Assembly (NCBI RefSeq): GCF_002088935.1
Contig: NZ_NCSS01000004.1
Span: forward strand, 310,001 to 374,000
From: Henriciella litoralis
GTDB lineage: Bacteria; Pseudomonadota; Alphaproteobacteria; Caulobacterales; Hyphomonadaceae
Length of the DNA stretch: 64,000 nucleotides
Direction of reading: 5' to 3'
A program made the position numbers and the translations under genes. Positions 33,467 through 42,736 of this stretch are shown here, piece after piece. The notes under the pieces were generated by a model. The model made no database searches. It worked only from the letters and a program-made list of their open reading frames with translations, and was not told the DNA's origin. The first letter of the stretch is position 1. Every line of letters begins with the position of its first letter.

Positions 33467-34270
33467 TCAGGCCGCTTGTTCGCTCTCAGCGTCATCCAGC
33501 ACGATCGCTGAGACGTTTTGCGCGTTCAATTGGCCGATGCCGAAAACGGTCATGAAGCTGATATCGATGGCGTCGCGGCCCGTGATGATGCGGACCATAT
33601 TGTCGGGCCGCGCCAGACGCGTCGGATCGACCAGATGCCAACCATCATCGAGCCAGACTTCAACAACTGCGTGAAAATCAGGCGGCTGAATGTTCGGCGC
33701 ATAGGCAGACACCATGCGGGCCGGAATGCCGACCGCGCGGGCGAAAGTGATGAGGACGTGCGCATAGTCACGGCAAACGCCCTTGCGCGCGTGGAACGTG
33801 TCCTCTGCCGTGGTATCGGCATCGCTGGCGCCCGGCACATATTCGAAATTGTTGAAGATCCAGTCCGCCATTTTCAGGACTTGATCACCGCCTTGCACGT
33901 CAGACAGCTGATTGCGTGCAAACGCCTCGACATCGGCGCCGCAGCAATAGTGGCTCGGCATCAGATAGCTGATGACGTCCGCGGGTAGCTGGGCGCGCGG
34001 TGGCACATGCTTGCCAGCCAGCTCCACCGGGCCACGGGTCACATCGACGGTCGCGGTGTAGCGAATGCTCACCGGCCCGGCCGCGGCCATCCAGCAACGT
34101 GTGTCTGACGCGTCCGCATCGGCAAGAAAGCCCAGGTCAGCATTGCCGCTAATATCCAGCGAGTCCGACACGATGATCTGGTCATCCAGCGGCCGCGCCT
34201 TCAGTGCCAGCAAGACATCTGCTGGCTGCGGGAAATTATAGTCGAGTTGTGCGTCGATCTGGATGCGCAT
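33467..34270 (-). CDS. transglutaminase-like cysteine peptidase
   Basis: 267 residues. The catalytic triad is readable: Cys in HARKGVCRDYAHVLI, His in PDFHAVVEVWLDDGW, and Asp in HLVDPTR. An N-terminal beta domain (QLDYNFPQPADVLLALKA) precedes it, as in bacterial transglutaminase-like proteins encoded near alpha-E and circularly permuted ATP-grasp genes, which are absent here. No signal peptide is seen. Its stop abuts the stop of the convergent regulator gene with no base between. Substrate unknown. Confidence 0.88.
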   Translation of the reverse strand: MRIQIDAQLDYNFPQPADVLLALKARPLDDQIIVSDSLDISGNADLGFLADADASDTRCWMAAAGPVSIRYTATVDVTRGPVELAGKHVPPRAQLPADVISYLMPSHYCCGADVEAFARNQLSDVQGGDQVLKMADWIFNNFEYVPGASDADTTAEDTFHARKGVCRDYAHVLITFARAVGIPARMVSAYAPNIQPPDFHAVVEVWLDDGWHLVDPTRLARPDNMVRIITGRDAIDISFMTVFGIGQLNAQNVSAIVLDDAESEQAA

Positions 34271-34466
34271 TGCGTTGACTTTCCTGTGCGGGAACGCGGC
34301 CCCTACAGGCGAGCCACGCTTATATCAACACAACGTCAGCAGCAGGCTTTGGTTGCTTTAACCAAAGCGCTGATATGCACGAAGCACAGTCATCGCAAAC
34401 ATTTGGCGAGCGCCCCTCCGAAGCTCGCAAGCGGCGCTAGCCCAATCCTCTACCGGGCCGAGGGCT

Positions 34467-35384
34467 TCACTCCGGCAGGTCGATGAAATAGACGGCCTGA
34501 TCGTCGAACCCTGAGAGAATGCGGTAAGCCAGCACGCCATCATTGAGCGCGAGCAGTTCAATCTCTGCCCCGCCAACTTTGCTCACGGCTGGAAAGGTCA
34601 TGTCAGGCTTGATGAGGACCGGCTCGCCTGTCGTCGCCTTCACCTGAGAGCCCGTAATGTAGACCCGCTGAAGCTCGCCGCCTTCTGGCGTCGCCGTAAA
34701 TCTGACGGCCACATCCGGCCCTGTCTCGCCCCGTTCCGCATCGGCATCCAGTTTCTTGAACCGGGCCGGCTCTGTCGTCTGATAGGTGAAGAGATTAGGC
34801 TCCCAGCGATAGAGCTTCTGATACGGCCCTGGCGGCCCCATAATGGCTCCAATGGGGCCGCTGGCGACATAAAAGGTCGACGAGGTCAGCGTCTCCGGGT
34901 CGCGCTCGATACTGTCAGGGTCCACCTTGTCGTCCAGTGTCACCAGCGTGAAGCAGAGTTTCTCGTGTCCGACGGCGCTGGGGTTGAGCCTCGCGACCGA
35001 TTTTACGGGCCTCTCGAAGGAACACGCCACCATCGCCGTCTCAGACCCAATATTGAGCGCGGTATAGAATTTCATGCCCTCGGTGATCTCCACCGTCCGC
35101 TTGGAGACATTCATGCTGATGTCTTCTGTGGGCACGACCGTATTCAGAAGTTCAAGCACGGCAGCATTGCTAACCGATTGCTCAAACAGAAGCTCGCCTG
35201 ATTTCGCGGTCCGGATCGTCTCAGCCGATGGCCGTGACGGGTCCGCCAGCAGCGCTGGATCAATCGGCGCGCTGGCGCCCATGGGGAGGATAATGTCTGG
35301 GCTGATCACGCAGCCAGTGACCATAAGCGCGGCCGCCGCGATCAGGCCGGGGCGACCGGCACGTTTCAGGGACATCGTCTTCAT
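34467..35384 (-). CDS. lipoprotein of unknown function, paralogue of the one at 36393-37298
   Basis: 305 residues with a lipoprotein signal ending MVTGCVI. It shares long identical stretches with the third gene of this cluster: TIRTAKSGELLFEQ near residue 60 and AEIELLALNDGVLAYRILSG at the C-terminus, both ending DLPE. Two cysteines (MVACSF and KLCFTL) are also conserved between the copies. I recognise no named family. It overlaps the upstream gene by 4 bases (ATGA) and is the last of three same-direction lipoprotein genes. Confidence 0.78.
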   Translation of the reverse strand: MKTMSLKRAGRPGLIAAAALMVTGCVISPDIILPMGASAPIDPALLADPSRPSAETIRTAKSGELLFEQSVSNAAVLELLNTVVPTEDISMNVSKRTVEITEGMKFYTALNIGSETAMVACSFERPVKSVARLNPSAVGHEKLCFTLVTLDDKVDPDSIERDPETLTSSTFYVASGPIGAIMGPPGPYQKLYRWEPNLFTYQTTEPARFKKLDADAERGETGPDVAVRFTATPEGGELQRVYITGSQVKATTGEPVLIKPDMTFPAVSKVGGAEIELLALNDGVLAYRILSGFDDQAVYFIDLPE

Positions 35385-36298
35385 GGCTGGCCTTCCATAT
35401 CTGCTGGGGCGGGCTTTGGCTCTTCCGAGGTTTCGGCCTGCGCCGCGTTCTCGATATTCTTCAGGGCGAGCGCGATGGCTGCCTTGTCCGCCTCATCTGG
35501 TTCGCCATCCTCGACCGATAGCCGGATCGGCGTCACCGTCAGAGAGCCGTCGGCGACCGAATTGCAGGCATCGGAAAAGAAGCCCGGCTTTGGCTCCCAG
35601 CGGGTTTCGAACGTGGGCGGGACAAGCACAGGCTCACCTTTGAGATCCGGATAGTTGACGCGCGTGCGCTCAAACTGCGCGAGCACGTCTTCCATTGAAT
35701 GCGTTGAGCTGAGCCGCGTCACGATCCCCGGCGGGAAAGCGTCGCGCGACGAGACGAGGTTGATCGTTCCCGGCTTGATCTCGAACGAGGCGGCGCCGTC
35801 CTTGCGGCAAAGCCAGGCAGAGCCGGACGAGACGCCGTTAAACGTGTTCCAGCTTGCATTATTCGCCGCATAGAGGCCGGGCTTCACTTTCTTGATCAGG
35901 AAGTTGATCTCATCCTGCAGCACCCAGATAGACGACGCCTCATCGGCCGGGCGCTGCATCTTGTCGCCAATGCCCCACGAGCCGAAGCCGAGATAAATCG
36001 GCCCACTGAGAAATGTCCCGTTCTCCCGATCAACGGGCCGGAACTCATAGGCGCCGCCCGTGCCAACCGGGCCGACGGCCACGATCAGGATCGCTTCGTC
36101 CGCACCGCTTGCGTCGAAGCCGGTCTGAAGTTCGGTGCCGGACGCCCCGTCAAAACTGATATTGGTCGGCGCTGTCGCGCACCCTGTCACGGCAAATGAT
36201 GAAAGCACGAGGCCCGCAATAGCGGCCGTCCTGCCCCAAGTGCGACGCGCGTTCAGCCTGTTGCTAACCGCCGACGCGATACCGGAAACTGCGCTCAA
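35381..36298 (-). CDS. lipoprotein of unknown function between two paralogues
   Basis: 305 residues. The TTG at 36298 is preceded by GGGGAGG, a strong ribosome binding site, and opens a lipoprotein signal ending AVTGCAT. The middle part (EAILIVAVGPVGTGGAYEFR and SGPIYLGFGSWGIGD) is beta-rich. It differs from its two neighbours, which resemble each other. The family was not recognised. It overlaps the downstream gene by 4 bases, and all three probably form one operon encoding an envelope assembly. Confidence 0.75.
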   Translation of the reverse strand: MSAVSGIASAVSNRLNARRTWGRTAAIAGLVLSSFAVTGCATAPTNISFDGASGTELQTGFDASGADEAILIVAVGPVGTGGAYEFRPVDRENGTFLSGPIYLGFGSWGIGDKMQRPADEASSIWVLQDEINFLIKKVKPGLYAANNASWNTFNGVSSGSAWLCRKDGAASFEIKPGTINLVSSRDAFPPGIVTRLSSTHSMEDVLAQFERTRVNYPDLKGEPVLVPPTFETRWEPKPGFFSDACNSVADGSLTVTPIRLSVEDGEPDEADKAAIALALKNIENAAQAETSEEPKPAPADMEGQP

Positions 36299-36392
36299 AT
36301 CGCCTCCCCTTTTTTTTGAAATATTCCTCGGATTCTGCCGTACGCCTGTCTTGAAAAACCGTCAAATCAATTTTAGCGTGACGCGAAACGCA

Positions 36393-37298
36393 TCATTCCG
36401 GCAGGTCGAGAATGTACGTCCGGTCGGGCGAAAAGCCTGACAGGATGCGGTAAGCCAGCGTGTCATCTGTCAGAGCCAGAAGCTCGATTTCCGCCTCCTG
36501 CAGCTTGACCGTTTTCGGAAACGTCTCCGATGGATCGATCAGGACCGGCTCATGCCGCATCACACTCGACGCCTGCCCCGTTGAATACACCGGCTCAAGG
36601 CTGTATTTGCCGCCGTCCTTGAGAAAGCGGACCGCAACGGTCGTTGGTTTTTCAGACGCGTCGGCATCGGCGTCCAGAAGTTTGAACCTTGCCGGTTCCG
36701 TCGTTTCAAGAATGTGATCGATCGGCCAGTAGGTCAGGGCCTGATAGGGCGCGCCAAAGTCATTGAAGGACGATGGTGCGGTTACGAAGAAAAACTGGGA
36801 TGAAGAGAAGCTTTCGCGATCCGTCTTGATATCGTTGAGTTTCACGTCTCCGCTCAAAGGCTCGAGAACGAAACAGAGCTTTAGATACGTCGGCGTATCT
36901 TTGGCCAGATAACGGGTGAGTTTGACGGGCTCGTGCGTGGAGCACGCCACCAGATTCAGCTGGTCAGCGGCATCTATCGCCTGGAAGTACACATCCCCTT
37001 CATTGAAGGTCACTTCGCGGCTCTGGAGCGAATTATCGAGATTTTTCGCCGGTTGGATCGTGTTTTCAAGCACCATGAGGCGCGCATAGCTGATCGGCTG
37101 TTCAAACAGGATTTCGCCAGACTTGGCCGTTCGGATCGTGTCTTCCGCCGAGGCGGCAAGGTCTGCCTTGAAGGCCGCCCCCAATTCGCTCGTCTGGCCA
37201 AGTGGATAGACAGTATACGGCCCTGAGACGCATCCGGTCAGCGCCAGTGCCGCCGCCGCCATGCCCAATAGCCGACGCACCATTGATCGTGATGTCAC
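36393..37298 (-). CDS. lipoprotein of unknown function, paralogue of the one at 34467-35384
   Basis: 301 residues from a GTG at 37298 behind GGGGGAA; an ATG at 37283 is an alternative. The lipoprotein signal ends ALTGCVS. TIRTAKSGEILFEQPIS, LVACSTHEPVK, LLDADADASEKPTTVAVRF and AEIELLALTDDTLAYRILSG show it is a paralogue of the third gene in the cluster. It heads the group; an AT-rich 94-base gap separates it from the next gene. Function unknown. Confidence 0.78.
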   Translation of the reverse strand: MTSRSMVRRLLGMAAAALALTGCVSGPYTVYPLGQTSELGAAFKADLAASAEDTIRTAKSGEILFEQPISYARLMVLENTIQPAKNLDNSLQSREVTFNEGDVYFQAIDAADQLNLVACSTHEPVKLTRYLAKDTPTYLKLCFVLEPLSGDVKLNDIKTDRESFSSSQFFFVTAPSSFNDFGAPYQALTYWPIDHILETTEPARFKLLDADADASEKPTTVAVRFLKDGGKYSLEPVYSTGQASSVMRHEPVLIDPSETFPKTVKLQEAEIELLALTDDTLAYRILSGFSPDRTYILDLPE

Positions 37299-37442
37299 GG
37301 ATTCCCCCCCGCATTATTATTATCTCAACCCTCAAATCCCAAGTAATCTGCGCCCGAAAAACCGTCAATCGAGTTTATTTAGGGTGGAGAAGTGGGTTGA
37401 GGCCGGTTGCCCAACTGACTGAAGCGTATCGCTAGAGGCCGC

Positions 37443-37673
37443 TCAGTCCTGCCGCCAATCCTCGAAATAGCGCCGCGTATCGATCTCGACATAATCGCTC
37501 GTTTCCCCCTCATCCAGCTTCAGCTGGAGCGCCGCGAGCTTGTCGCGCTTCACTTGCTCACGCCGGATAAGGTCACGCACGACATCGGATGTGTTGGAAT
37601 AAGCCCCATCCGCCGTCTGCGCCTCAACCCAGTCCTTCATCTGCTGCGGCAGAGAGATATTCATCGTGGCCAT
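37443..37673 (-). CDS. ParD-like antitoxin without a visible toxin
   Basis: 76 residues. The N-terminal ribbon-helix-helix (MATMNISLPQQMKDWVEAQT, then SNTSDVVRDLIRREQ) is that of ParD/CopG antitoxins, with the toxin-binding tail (LDEGETSDYVEIDTRRYFED). The ATG has GGAGA upstream. ParE normally follows with a short overlap, but the 144 bases downstream hold no such gene, so this is an orphan antitoxin or a remnant of a system. It may still act as a DNA-binding repressor. Confidence 0.78.
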   Translation of the reverse strand: MATMNISLPQQMKDWVEAQTADGAYSNTSDVVRDLIRREQVKRDKLAALQLKLDEGETSDYVEIDTRRYFEDWRQD

Positions 37674-37724
37674 GCGCGTCTCCTTCAGGGGCAGAAGGCG
37701 GGCAGATTGGCAAAGGTTGTCAAA

Positions 37725-38474
37725 CTATGACTTAACGCATCGACCATTGGCGTCAAAGCTAATGAGAGCATAGTCGACCATGAAATGGACAGCGTTAAAG
37801 TATCCCACGAACTCAGGATCCCAAGCCCGTTGCACGATCGCACTGTAGTCCGGGTTATAATAGTCTTCATAGCCAGTGTGCCAGACGAGCAGATCGCAAT
37901 TATTGTAGTTGGGCTTCATTTTGCTGGCTGCAGAGGTCTTCAATCCCGACACAAGTGCTGCTGCAAGTTGCTCAGCCGTGTGCATCCGTTTCGATTCTTC
38001 GAGCGCAACCGCACGCCCCTGCGTATTTCGCACGTACAAAGAAGTCGGAGATGAAAAGCCGTCACGGCGCGTGACTTCAGTAGCAAGTGCTCGCTGATAG
38101 CCGGCGTCGAAATTGTTTTTTCCGGCACCCGATAAGTTGGGGTGCAAATCAGTCACGTCCGAGAACGACGTGGTGATTTGCAAATCCTTTTGCGTACCAT
38201 TTACGCAATACGACAGGTCGATGCGATGGCCCGTTTCTCGAAGAATAAATGTAGTCTCGTCTGACAATCCAAGAGATTCAGCAAAATAGCGGAAGGGACG
38301 AAGTTCGTCACAGTACGCTTTAACGTCGGGGTGCTGTTTAAACTTGGCTACTTTGTATCGACGAGCCCAATCTGTCCCAGCCGCGCATTCGGCCGACACA
38401 AAATTCGTGATGCAACGCAGCCAGCCCAGTTCCTTCGGAGTATCTCGCTCGGGGACTAAGCTGGCAAACTCCAT
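37725..38474 (-). CDS. protein of unknown function directly behind rpoD
   Basis: 249 residues, no recognised family. The ATG lies 2 bases after the rpoD stop, so it may be translated by coupling; no ribosome binding site of its own is visible. No signal peptide or membrane helix is seen. A segment with RIDLSYCVNG and KDLQITTSFSDVTDL has the alternating acid/Gln-x-Thr look of some PD-(D/E)XK nucleases, but this is speculation. Base composition is clearly less GC-rich than its neighbours and codon choice is looser, both signs of recent transfer. Confidence 0.6.
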   Translation of the reverse strand: MEFASLVPERDTPKELGWLRCITNFVSAECAAGTDWARRYKVAKFKQHPDVKAYCDELRPFRYFAESLGLSDETTFILRETGHRIDLSYCVNGTQKDLQITTSFSDVTDLHPNLSGAGKNNFDAGYQRALATEVTRRDGFSSPTSLYVRNTQGRAVALEESKRMHTAEQLAAALVSGLKTSAASKMKPNYNNCDLLVWHTGYEDYYNPDYSAIVQRAWDPEFVGYFNAVHFMVDYALISFDANGRCVKS

Positions 38475-38476
38475 TG

Positions 38477-40438
38477 CTACGTATCCAAAAAGCTCCGCAG
38501 CTTTCGGCTTCGGCTTGGGTGCTTCAGCTTGCGTAGCGCTTTGGCTTCGATCTGGCGGATACGTTCGCGGGTCACGCTGAACTGCTGGCCGACTTCTTCC
38601 AGCGTGTGATCGGTGTTCATGCCGATGCCGAAGCGCATCCGCAGGACACGTTCTTCACGCGGGGTGAGCGAGGCGAGCACGCGGGTCGTGGTTTCGCGAA
38701 GGTTTGACTGGATCGCCGCATCGACCGGCAGAAGCGCCATCTTGTCCTCGATGAAATCGCCGAGGTTGGAGTCCTCGTCGTCGCCAATCGGGGTTTCGAG
38801 CGAGATCGGCTCTTTTGCGATCTTCAGAACCTTGCGGATCTTCTCCAGCGGCAGGCCGAGCTTTTCAGCGAGTTCTTCCGGCGTTGGCTCACGGCCAATC
38901 TCATGCAGCATCTGGCGCTGGGAACGGACGATCTTGTTGATCGTCTCGATCATGTGCACCGGAATACGGATCGTGCGGGCCTGGTCCGCGATGGAGCGGG
39001 TGATCGCCTGGCGGATCCACCAAGTCGCATAGGTCGAGAACTTATAGCCGCGGCGATATTCGAACTTATCGACCGCTTTCATCAGGCCGATATTGCCTTC
39101 CTGGATGAGATCGAGGAATTGCAGGCCGCGATTGGTGTACTTCTTCGCAATCGAGATCACGAGGCGAAGGTTCGCTTCCACCATTTCCTTCTTGGCGACG
39201 CGGGCTTCGCGCTCACCTTTCTGGACACGCTGAACGATCAGGCGATAGTCATCAATCGGCACGCCGATTTCCTGCGCGACAGCCGAGATTTCCTCACGGA
39301 TTTCGTCGATCTGCTCGGCTTCGTCATTGAAGAACTTTTCCCATTTCTTCTTCGACTTGGCGCCCTCGAGCGTCTCTTCTTTCCAGTTCGGATTGAGCTC
39401 ATTGTTGAAGTAACTGTCGAGGAATTCCTTGCGCGGCACGCCCTTGGCATCGGCCAGACGCATCAGCTTGCCTTCAAGGCCCATCAGCTTCTTGTTAATC
39501 GCATAGAGCTGCTCAACAAGCGCTTCGATACGCGCATTGTTGATGTGCATCGTCTTGAGTTTGTCGACGATGGATTGGGCCAGCGCGTCATACTCATCGC
39601 GCGCTTCCGGCGTCAGGCGTTTGCCCTGAAGGCGCTTGTCGACCAGCTTTTCCTGCAGCCTGCGATACTGATGGAAGGCGAGCGCCATCTCGTCGAGCTT
39701 GCCGAGAACGCCGTCGCGAAGTTCGGCTTCCATGGCCGACATCGACATCGCGGCGCCTTCTTCCTCGTCCTCGCGCTCTTCGCGGGCAAGACGCTCTTCG
39801 GTCGTCTCGTTCTCGCGGGCCTTGGCTTCGGCTTCCTTTTCCTCTTCGGTCTTTTCTTCCGGCTCAGGCGTCGGGTTTTCCGCGCCATAAGTGGTTTCAA
39901 GATCGATGAGGTCGCGCAGCAGAATGCGCTCATTCATAAGTTCGTCGCGCCACACCATCATGGCTTCGAAGGTCAGCGGGCTCTCGCAGAGGCCGCGGAT
40001 CATCGCGTCACGGCCGGCCTCGATACGCTTGGCGATCGCAATCTCGCCTTCACGCGAGAGCAGCTCGACGGCGCCCATCTCACGCAGATACATGCGGACA
40101 GGGTCATCGGTGCGATCAGAGCCGCGCGCATTGCCCTTCTTGGCAACGGCGGTCGTGCCGGTCTTGGCGACAGCCGTCGTCTTGGAGGCTTCCGCCTCCT
40201 CTTCATTCTCAACGACCTGGATGCCCATTTCAGACAGGGCCGACATCGTATCCTCAATCTGGTCCGATGACAGCTCGTCCGACGGAAGCACGGCGTTCAG
40301 CTCGTCATGGGTGACATAGCCTTTGGTCTTCGCCTGCTTGATGAATTTCTTGACCTTGGAGTCATTCAGATCGAGCACCGGACGGTCTTCTGTCTCCAGG
40401 TCGCCGTCTTCGTGCTCGGTCGTTTTAGCTTTCGCCAT
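38477..40438 (-). CDS. rpoD: primary sigma factor RpoD (sigma-70)
   Basis: 653 residues. Region 1.1 is near the N-terminus ([20 protein letters not shown]), a long acidic non-conserved region follows (the [15 protein letters not shown] part), then region 2 ([20 protein letters not shown] and [18 protein letters not shown]), region 3 and region 4 ([20 protein letters not shown]). The ATG at 40438 has GGGAG seven bases upstream. It lies downstream of dnaG in the same direction, the remnant of the macromolecular-synthesis operon. Confidence 0.97.
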   Translation of the reverse strand: MAKAKTTEHEDGDLETEDRPVLDLNDSKVKKFIKQAKTKGYVTHDELNAVLPSDELSSDQIEDTMSALSEMGIQVVENEEEAEASKTTAVAKTGTTAVAKKGNARGSDRTDDPVRMYLREMGAVELLSREGEIAIAKRIEAGRDAMIRGLCESPLTFEAMMVWRDELMNERILLRDLIDLETTYGAENPTPEPEEKTEEEKEAEAKARENETTEERLAREEREDEEEGAAMSMSAMEAELRDGVLGKLDEMALAFHQYRRLQEKLVDKRLQGKRLTPEARDEYDALAQSIVDKLKTMHINNARIEALVEQLYAINKKLMGLEGKLMRLADAKGVPRKEFLDSYFNNELNPNWKEETLEGAKSKKKWEKFFNDEAEQIDEIREEISAVAQEIGVPIDDYRLIVQRVQKGEREARVAKKEMVEANLRLVISIAKKYTNRGLQFLDLIQEGNIGLMKAVDKFEYRRGYKFSTYATWWIRQAITRSIADQARTIRIPVHMIETINKIVRSQRQMLHEIGREPTPEELAEKLGLPLEKIRKVLKIAKEPISLETPIGDDEDSNLGDFIEDKMALLPVDAAIQSNLRETTTRVLASLTPREERVLRMRFGIGMNTDHTLEEVGQQFSVTRERIRQIEAKALRKLKHPSRSRKLRSFLDT

Positions 40439-40500
40439 GTATTTCTCCCGCCTGTCGCAGTCTCTCTCCTGCAACAATCAAACCATTTGACACAAGCCTA

Positions 40501-42318
40501 TCAGTCCTGATCTGCTTGCTCTGCCGCCTCATTGAGACGCGCCGCCCTTGCCTTGCGTTCCGAGACTTCATGATGAAGCCGACGCCAGTTCTCAGGTGAC
40601 GATGTCACCTCTTCTCCGCCGCCGCCACCATAAAGGCCGGTCTCATCTCGGGCCACATATTGCTCCAGGGCGATCAGCCATTCCCGTTCCTCGGGCCCAT
40701 CTGGGGCAATAGCAGGAATTTCGGGATAGTTTTTGAGCAATTCAGCAGCGCGCATTTTTCCTAATTCAGTTAAATGGTTCTCGATTGCCTTGCGGTCAAC
40801 ACCTTCACCTGCTTGTGGCAAGGAAATAATCACATCACGGAGGGTCGCGACGTCCTCATCCTTGAAAATTGCCATGGAAAGCGTCTCAAATCCGATATCG
40901 ATCAGATGGGGCGCATCGATCGCGCGCACAATGAGGCCAAGGCCACGTGTTTTCGCCGGTGTCGAGCTTTGCTGCGCGCCCTTTTGGGCCGGCCCGGGCG
41001 TTTTCCCGGGGGTGCGTCGCGCGCGTCTCTGCTGCCAGAGATAGTCATTCATGCGTGATTTGAGGTCACGTTCATAGGCGGTGCGCACCGCCTGATGCTT
41101 GATCTGCCCGGCCGCCTGCATCAACCGCGCCTCAAGCCCGGCCTGACGTTCCGGCGTATCGATGGCTTCAGCGTCCCGCTCACGCCGCCATAGCACCTCG
41201 ACCAGCGGCAGAGCGCCTGCGAGCGCCTGACGCATCGCTTCGGGGCCGGACTGGCGGATGAGATCATCAGGGTCCATGCCGCCTGAAAGAAGACAGAAGA
41301 AAAGCGACCGCCCCGGCTCAAGATGCGGCAGGGCGCGCTCAATCGAGCGGTCAGCGGCGCGAAGCCCGGCCGCATCGCCATCAAAACAGAGCACAGGCTC
41401 AGGCCCGGCGCGCCAGAGCAGCGTCAGCTGATCCTCGGTCAGCGCCGTCCCGAGCGGGGCAACGACATGGCCGATACCGGCCTCCGTCATCGCAATGGCG
41501 TCCATATAGCCTTCGGTGACGATCAGGCCGCCTTCATCGGTGCTGCCGAACGCCTCGCGCGCATCCTTGTAGCGATAGAGCACGCGGCCCTTGTGGAAGA
41601 GCTCAGTGTCGCTGGAATTGAGATATTTCGGCTTGGCATCCGGCTGCAGCCCGCGCCCACCAAACGCGATGACCTGCCCGCGCACATCGGTGATCGGGAA
41701 GATGACCCGCCCCCGGAAGCGGTCATAGGGCTCACCCCCGCCCTCTTTCTGGACGGCAAGGCCAGCATCAATGATCTCCTGCATGCCGAAACTCTCGGCT
41801 TTCAAGTGATCGATCGTCTTTCGCCAGTCATCGGGCGCAAAGCCCAGCCTGTGGCGCGCCCAGGCGCCTGCCCCAAGGCCGCGGCCTTCGAGATATTCGC
41901 GCGCTTCAGTGCCTTCAGCCGCGCGGAGCCTGTCTTCATAGAATTTGCAGGCCGCCTCGCAGCACTCGTAGAGCCGTTTGCGGCGGTCATAGGTCTCTTC
42001 GTCCGCGGCGGTCGCCTTTGGCAGCTGCATCCCGGCTTCATCGGCGAGCTTCTCGACCGCTTCCATAAAGGACAGGCGCTCTGTCTCCATGACGAAGGAG
42101 ATGACATCGCCGCCCATGCCGGAGGAAAAGCATTTGAAGATGCGCTTCTGGTCGTTGACGTAGAAGCTCGGCGTCTTCTCATTGGTGAAGGGCGAGAGGC
42201 CCACCCATTCCTTGCCCTGCTTCTTCAGCTTCACCTTGCGCCCGATCACGTCTGACGGACGCAGGCGCGCCTTCAGCTCATCAACGAAGCCATCGGGTAT
42301 ACGAATGGGTGCAGACAT
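40501..42318 (-). CDS. dnaG: DNA primase DnaG
   Basis: 605 residues. It makes RNA primers for replication. The toprim catalytic core is intact (GGLIVTEGYMDAIAM with the glutamate, and LCFDGDAAGLRAADR with DGD). The N-terminal zinc ribbon is not: the CHCC ligands of typical DnaG correspond here to Ser42, Thr45, Cys63 and Ser66 (LSPFTNEKTPSF and FKCFSSG), so only one of four zinc ligands remains. The C-terminal helicase-binding part is present. The sequence is otherwise normal in length. rpoD follows 62 bases downstream. Confidence 0.96.
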   Translation of the reverse strand: MSAPIRIPDGFVDELKARLRPSDVIGRKVKLKKQGKEWVGLSPFTNEKTPSFYVNDQKRIFKCFSSGMGGDVISFVMETERLSFMEAVEKLADEAGMQLPKATAADEETYDRRKRLYECCEAACKFYEDRLRAAEGTEAREYLEGRGLGAGAWARHRLGFAPDDWRKTIDHLKAESFGMQEIIDAGLAVQKEGGGEPYDRFRGRVIFPITDVRGQVIAFGGRGLQPDAKPKYLNSSDTELFHKGRVLYRYKDAREAFGSTDEGGLIVTEGYMDAIAMTEAGIGHVVAPLGTALTEDQLTLLWRAGPEPVLCFDGDAAGLRAADRSIERALPHLEPGRSLFFCLLSGGMDPDDLIRQSGPEAMRQALAGALPLVEVLWRRERDAEAIDTPERQAGLEARLMQAAGQIKHQAVRTAYERDLKSRMNDYLWQQRRARRTPGKTPGPAQKGAQQSSTPAKTRGLGLIVRAIDAPHLIDIGFETLSMAIFKDEDVATLRDVIISLPQAGEGVDRKAIENHLTELGKMRAAELLKNYPEIPAIAPDGPEEREWLIALEQYVARDETGLYGGGGGEEVTSSPENWRRLHHEVSERKARAARLNEAAEQADQD

Positions 42319-42367
42319 TGGCGGGGACTATAGCGCAACAAGGCGGTCTTTCACGACCCAATTTTCC

Positions 42368-42736
42368 TCAAAGCTGTTCAAGCTTTTTGCGAAGGCCATC
42401 AAGCGTTTCGGCAAACCAGACATCGCGGCCACGGTTTGACTCGCGCACAAAGTCCCGCAAGGCGTTGCTCTGTTCGACTGCGCCCGAAACATCCCCGACA
42501 ATGGCGACCTTGCGTTGATAGTTGATGATCTTCTGCAGGAAGAACCCGGCTTTCCGGTTCGACAGCTCGAAGAAATCTTCGTCCAGCCGCGCCACCGGGA
42601 TGGCAATCCAGTCGGCCCCGGCCGCGAATGCATCCGAGAGCAGGCTGGCGGCATCCGCCTCGCTCCCGAGCTTCGGTCCGCTTGGATCGATCACCAGCAC
42701 GGTGGTGCCAGCGACAGACATCGTGGACAAGGTCAT
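42368..42736 (-). CDS. DUF4180 domain protein
   Basis: 122 residues, single-domain. The pattern VLVIDPSGPKLGSEADAASL, then GADWIAIPVARLDEDFFELS and GFFLQKIINYQRKVAIVGD, is that of DUF4180 proteins, whose role is unknown. Its start overlaps the stop of the hydrolase gene by 4 bases (ATGA), making it the third member of a coupled operon with an HTH regulator and an alpha/beta hydrolase. Confidence 0.82.
   Translation of the reverse strand: MTLSTMSVAGTTVLVIDPSGPKLGSEADAASLLSDAFAAGADWIAIPVARLDEDFFELSNRKAGFFLQKIINYQRKVAIVGDVSGAVEQSNALRDFVRESNRGRDVWFAETLDGLRKKLEQL

Noticed and set aside
37299..37442. a ParE toxin gene after the ParD-like gene
   Set aside because: No open frame of suitable length or pattern on either strand in the gap.
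38903..40270. 455-codon open frame on the plus strand
   Set aside because: It lies wholly antisense to rpoD and arises from the codon bias of that gene; the translation has no domain pattern or export signal.
41323..42255. 310-codon open frame on the plus strand
   Set aside because: Antisense shadow of dnaG, which has intact toprim motifs.
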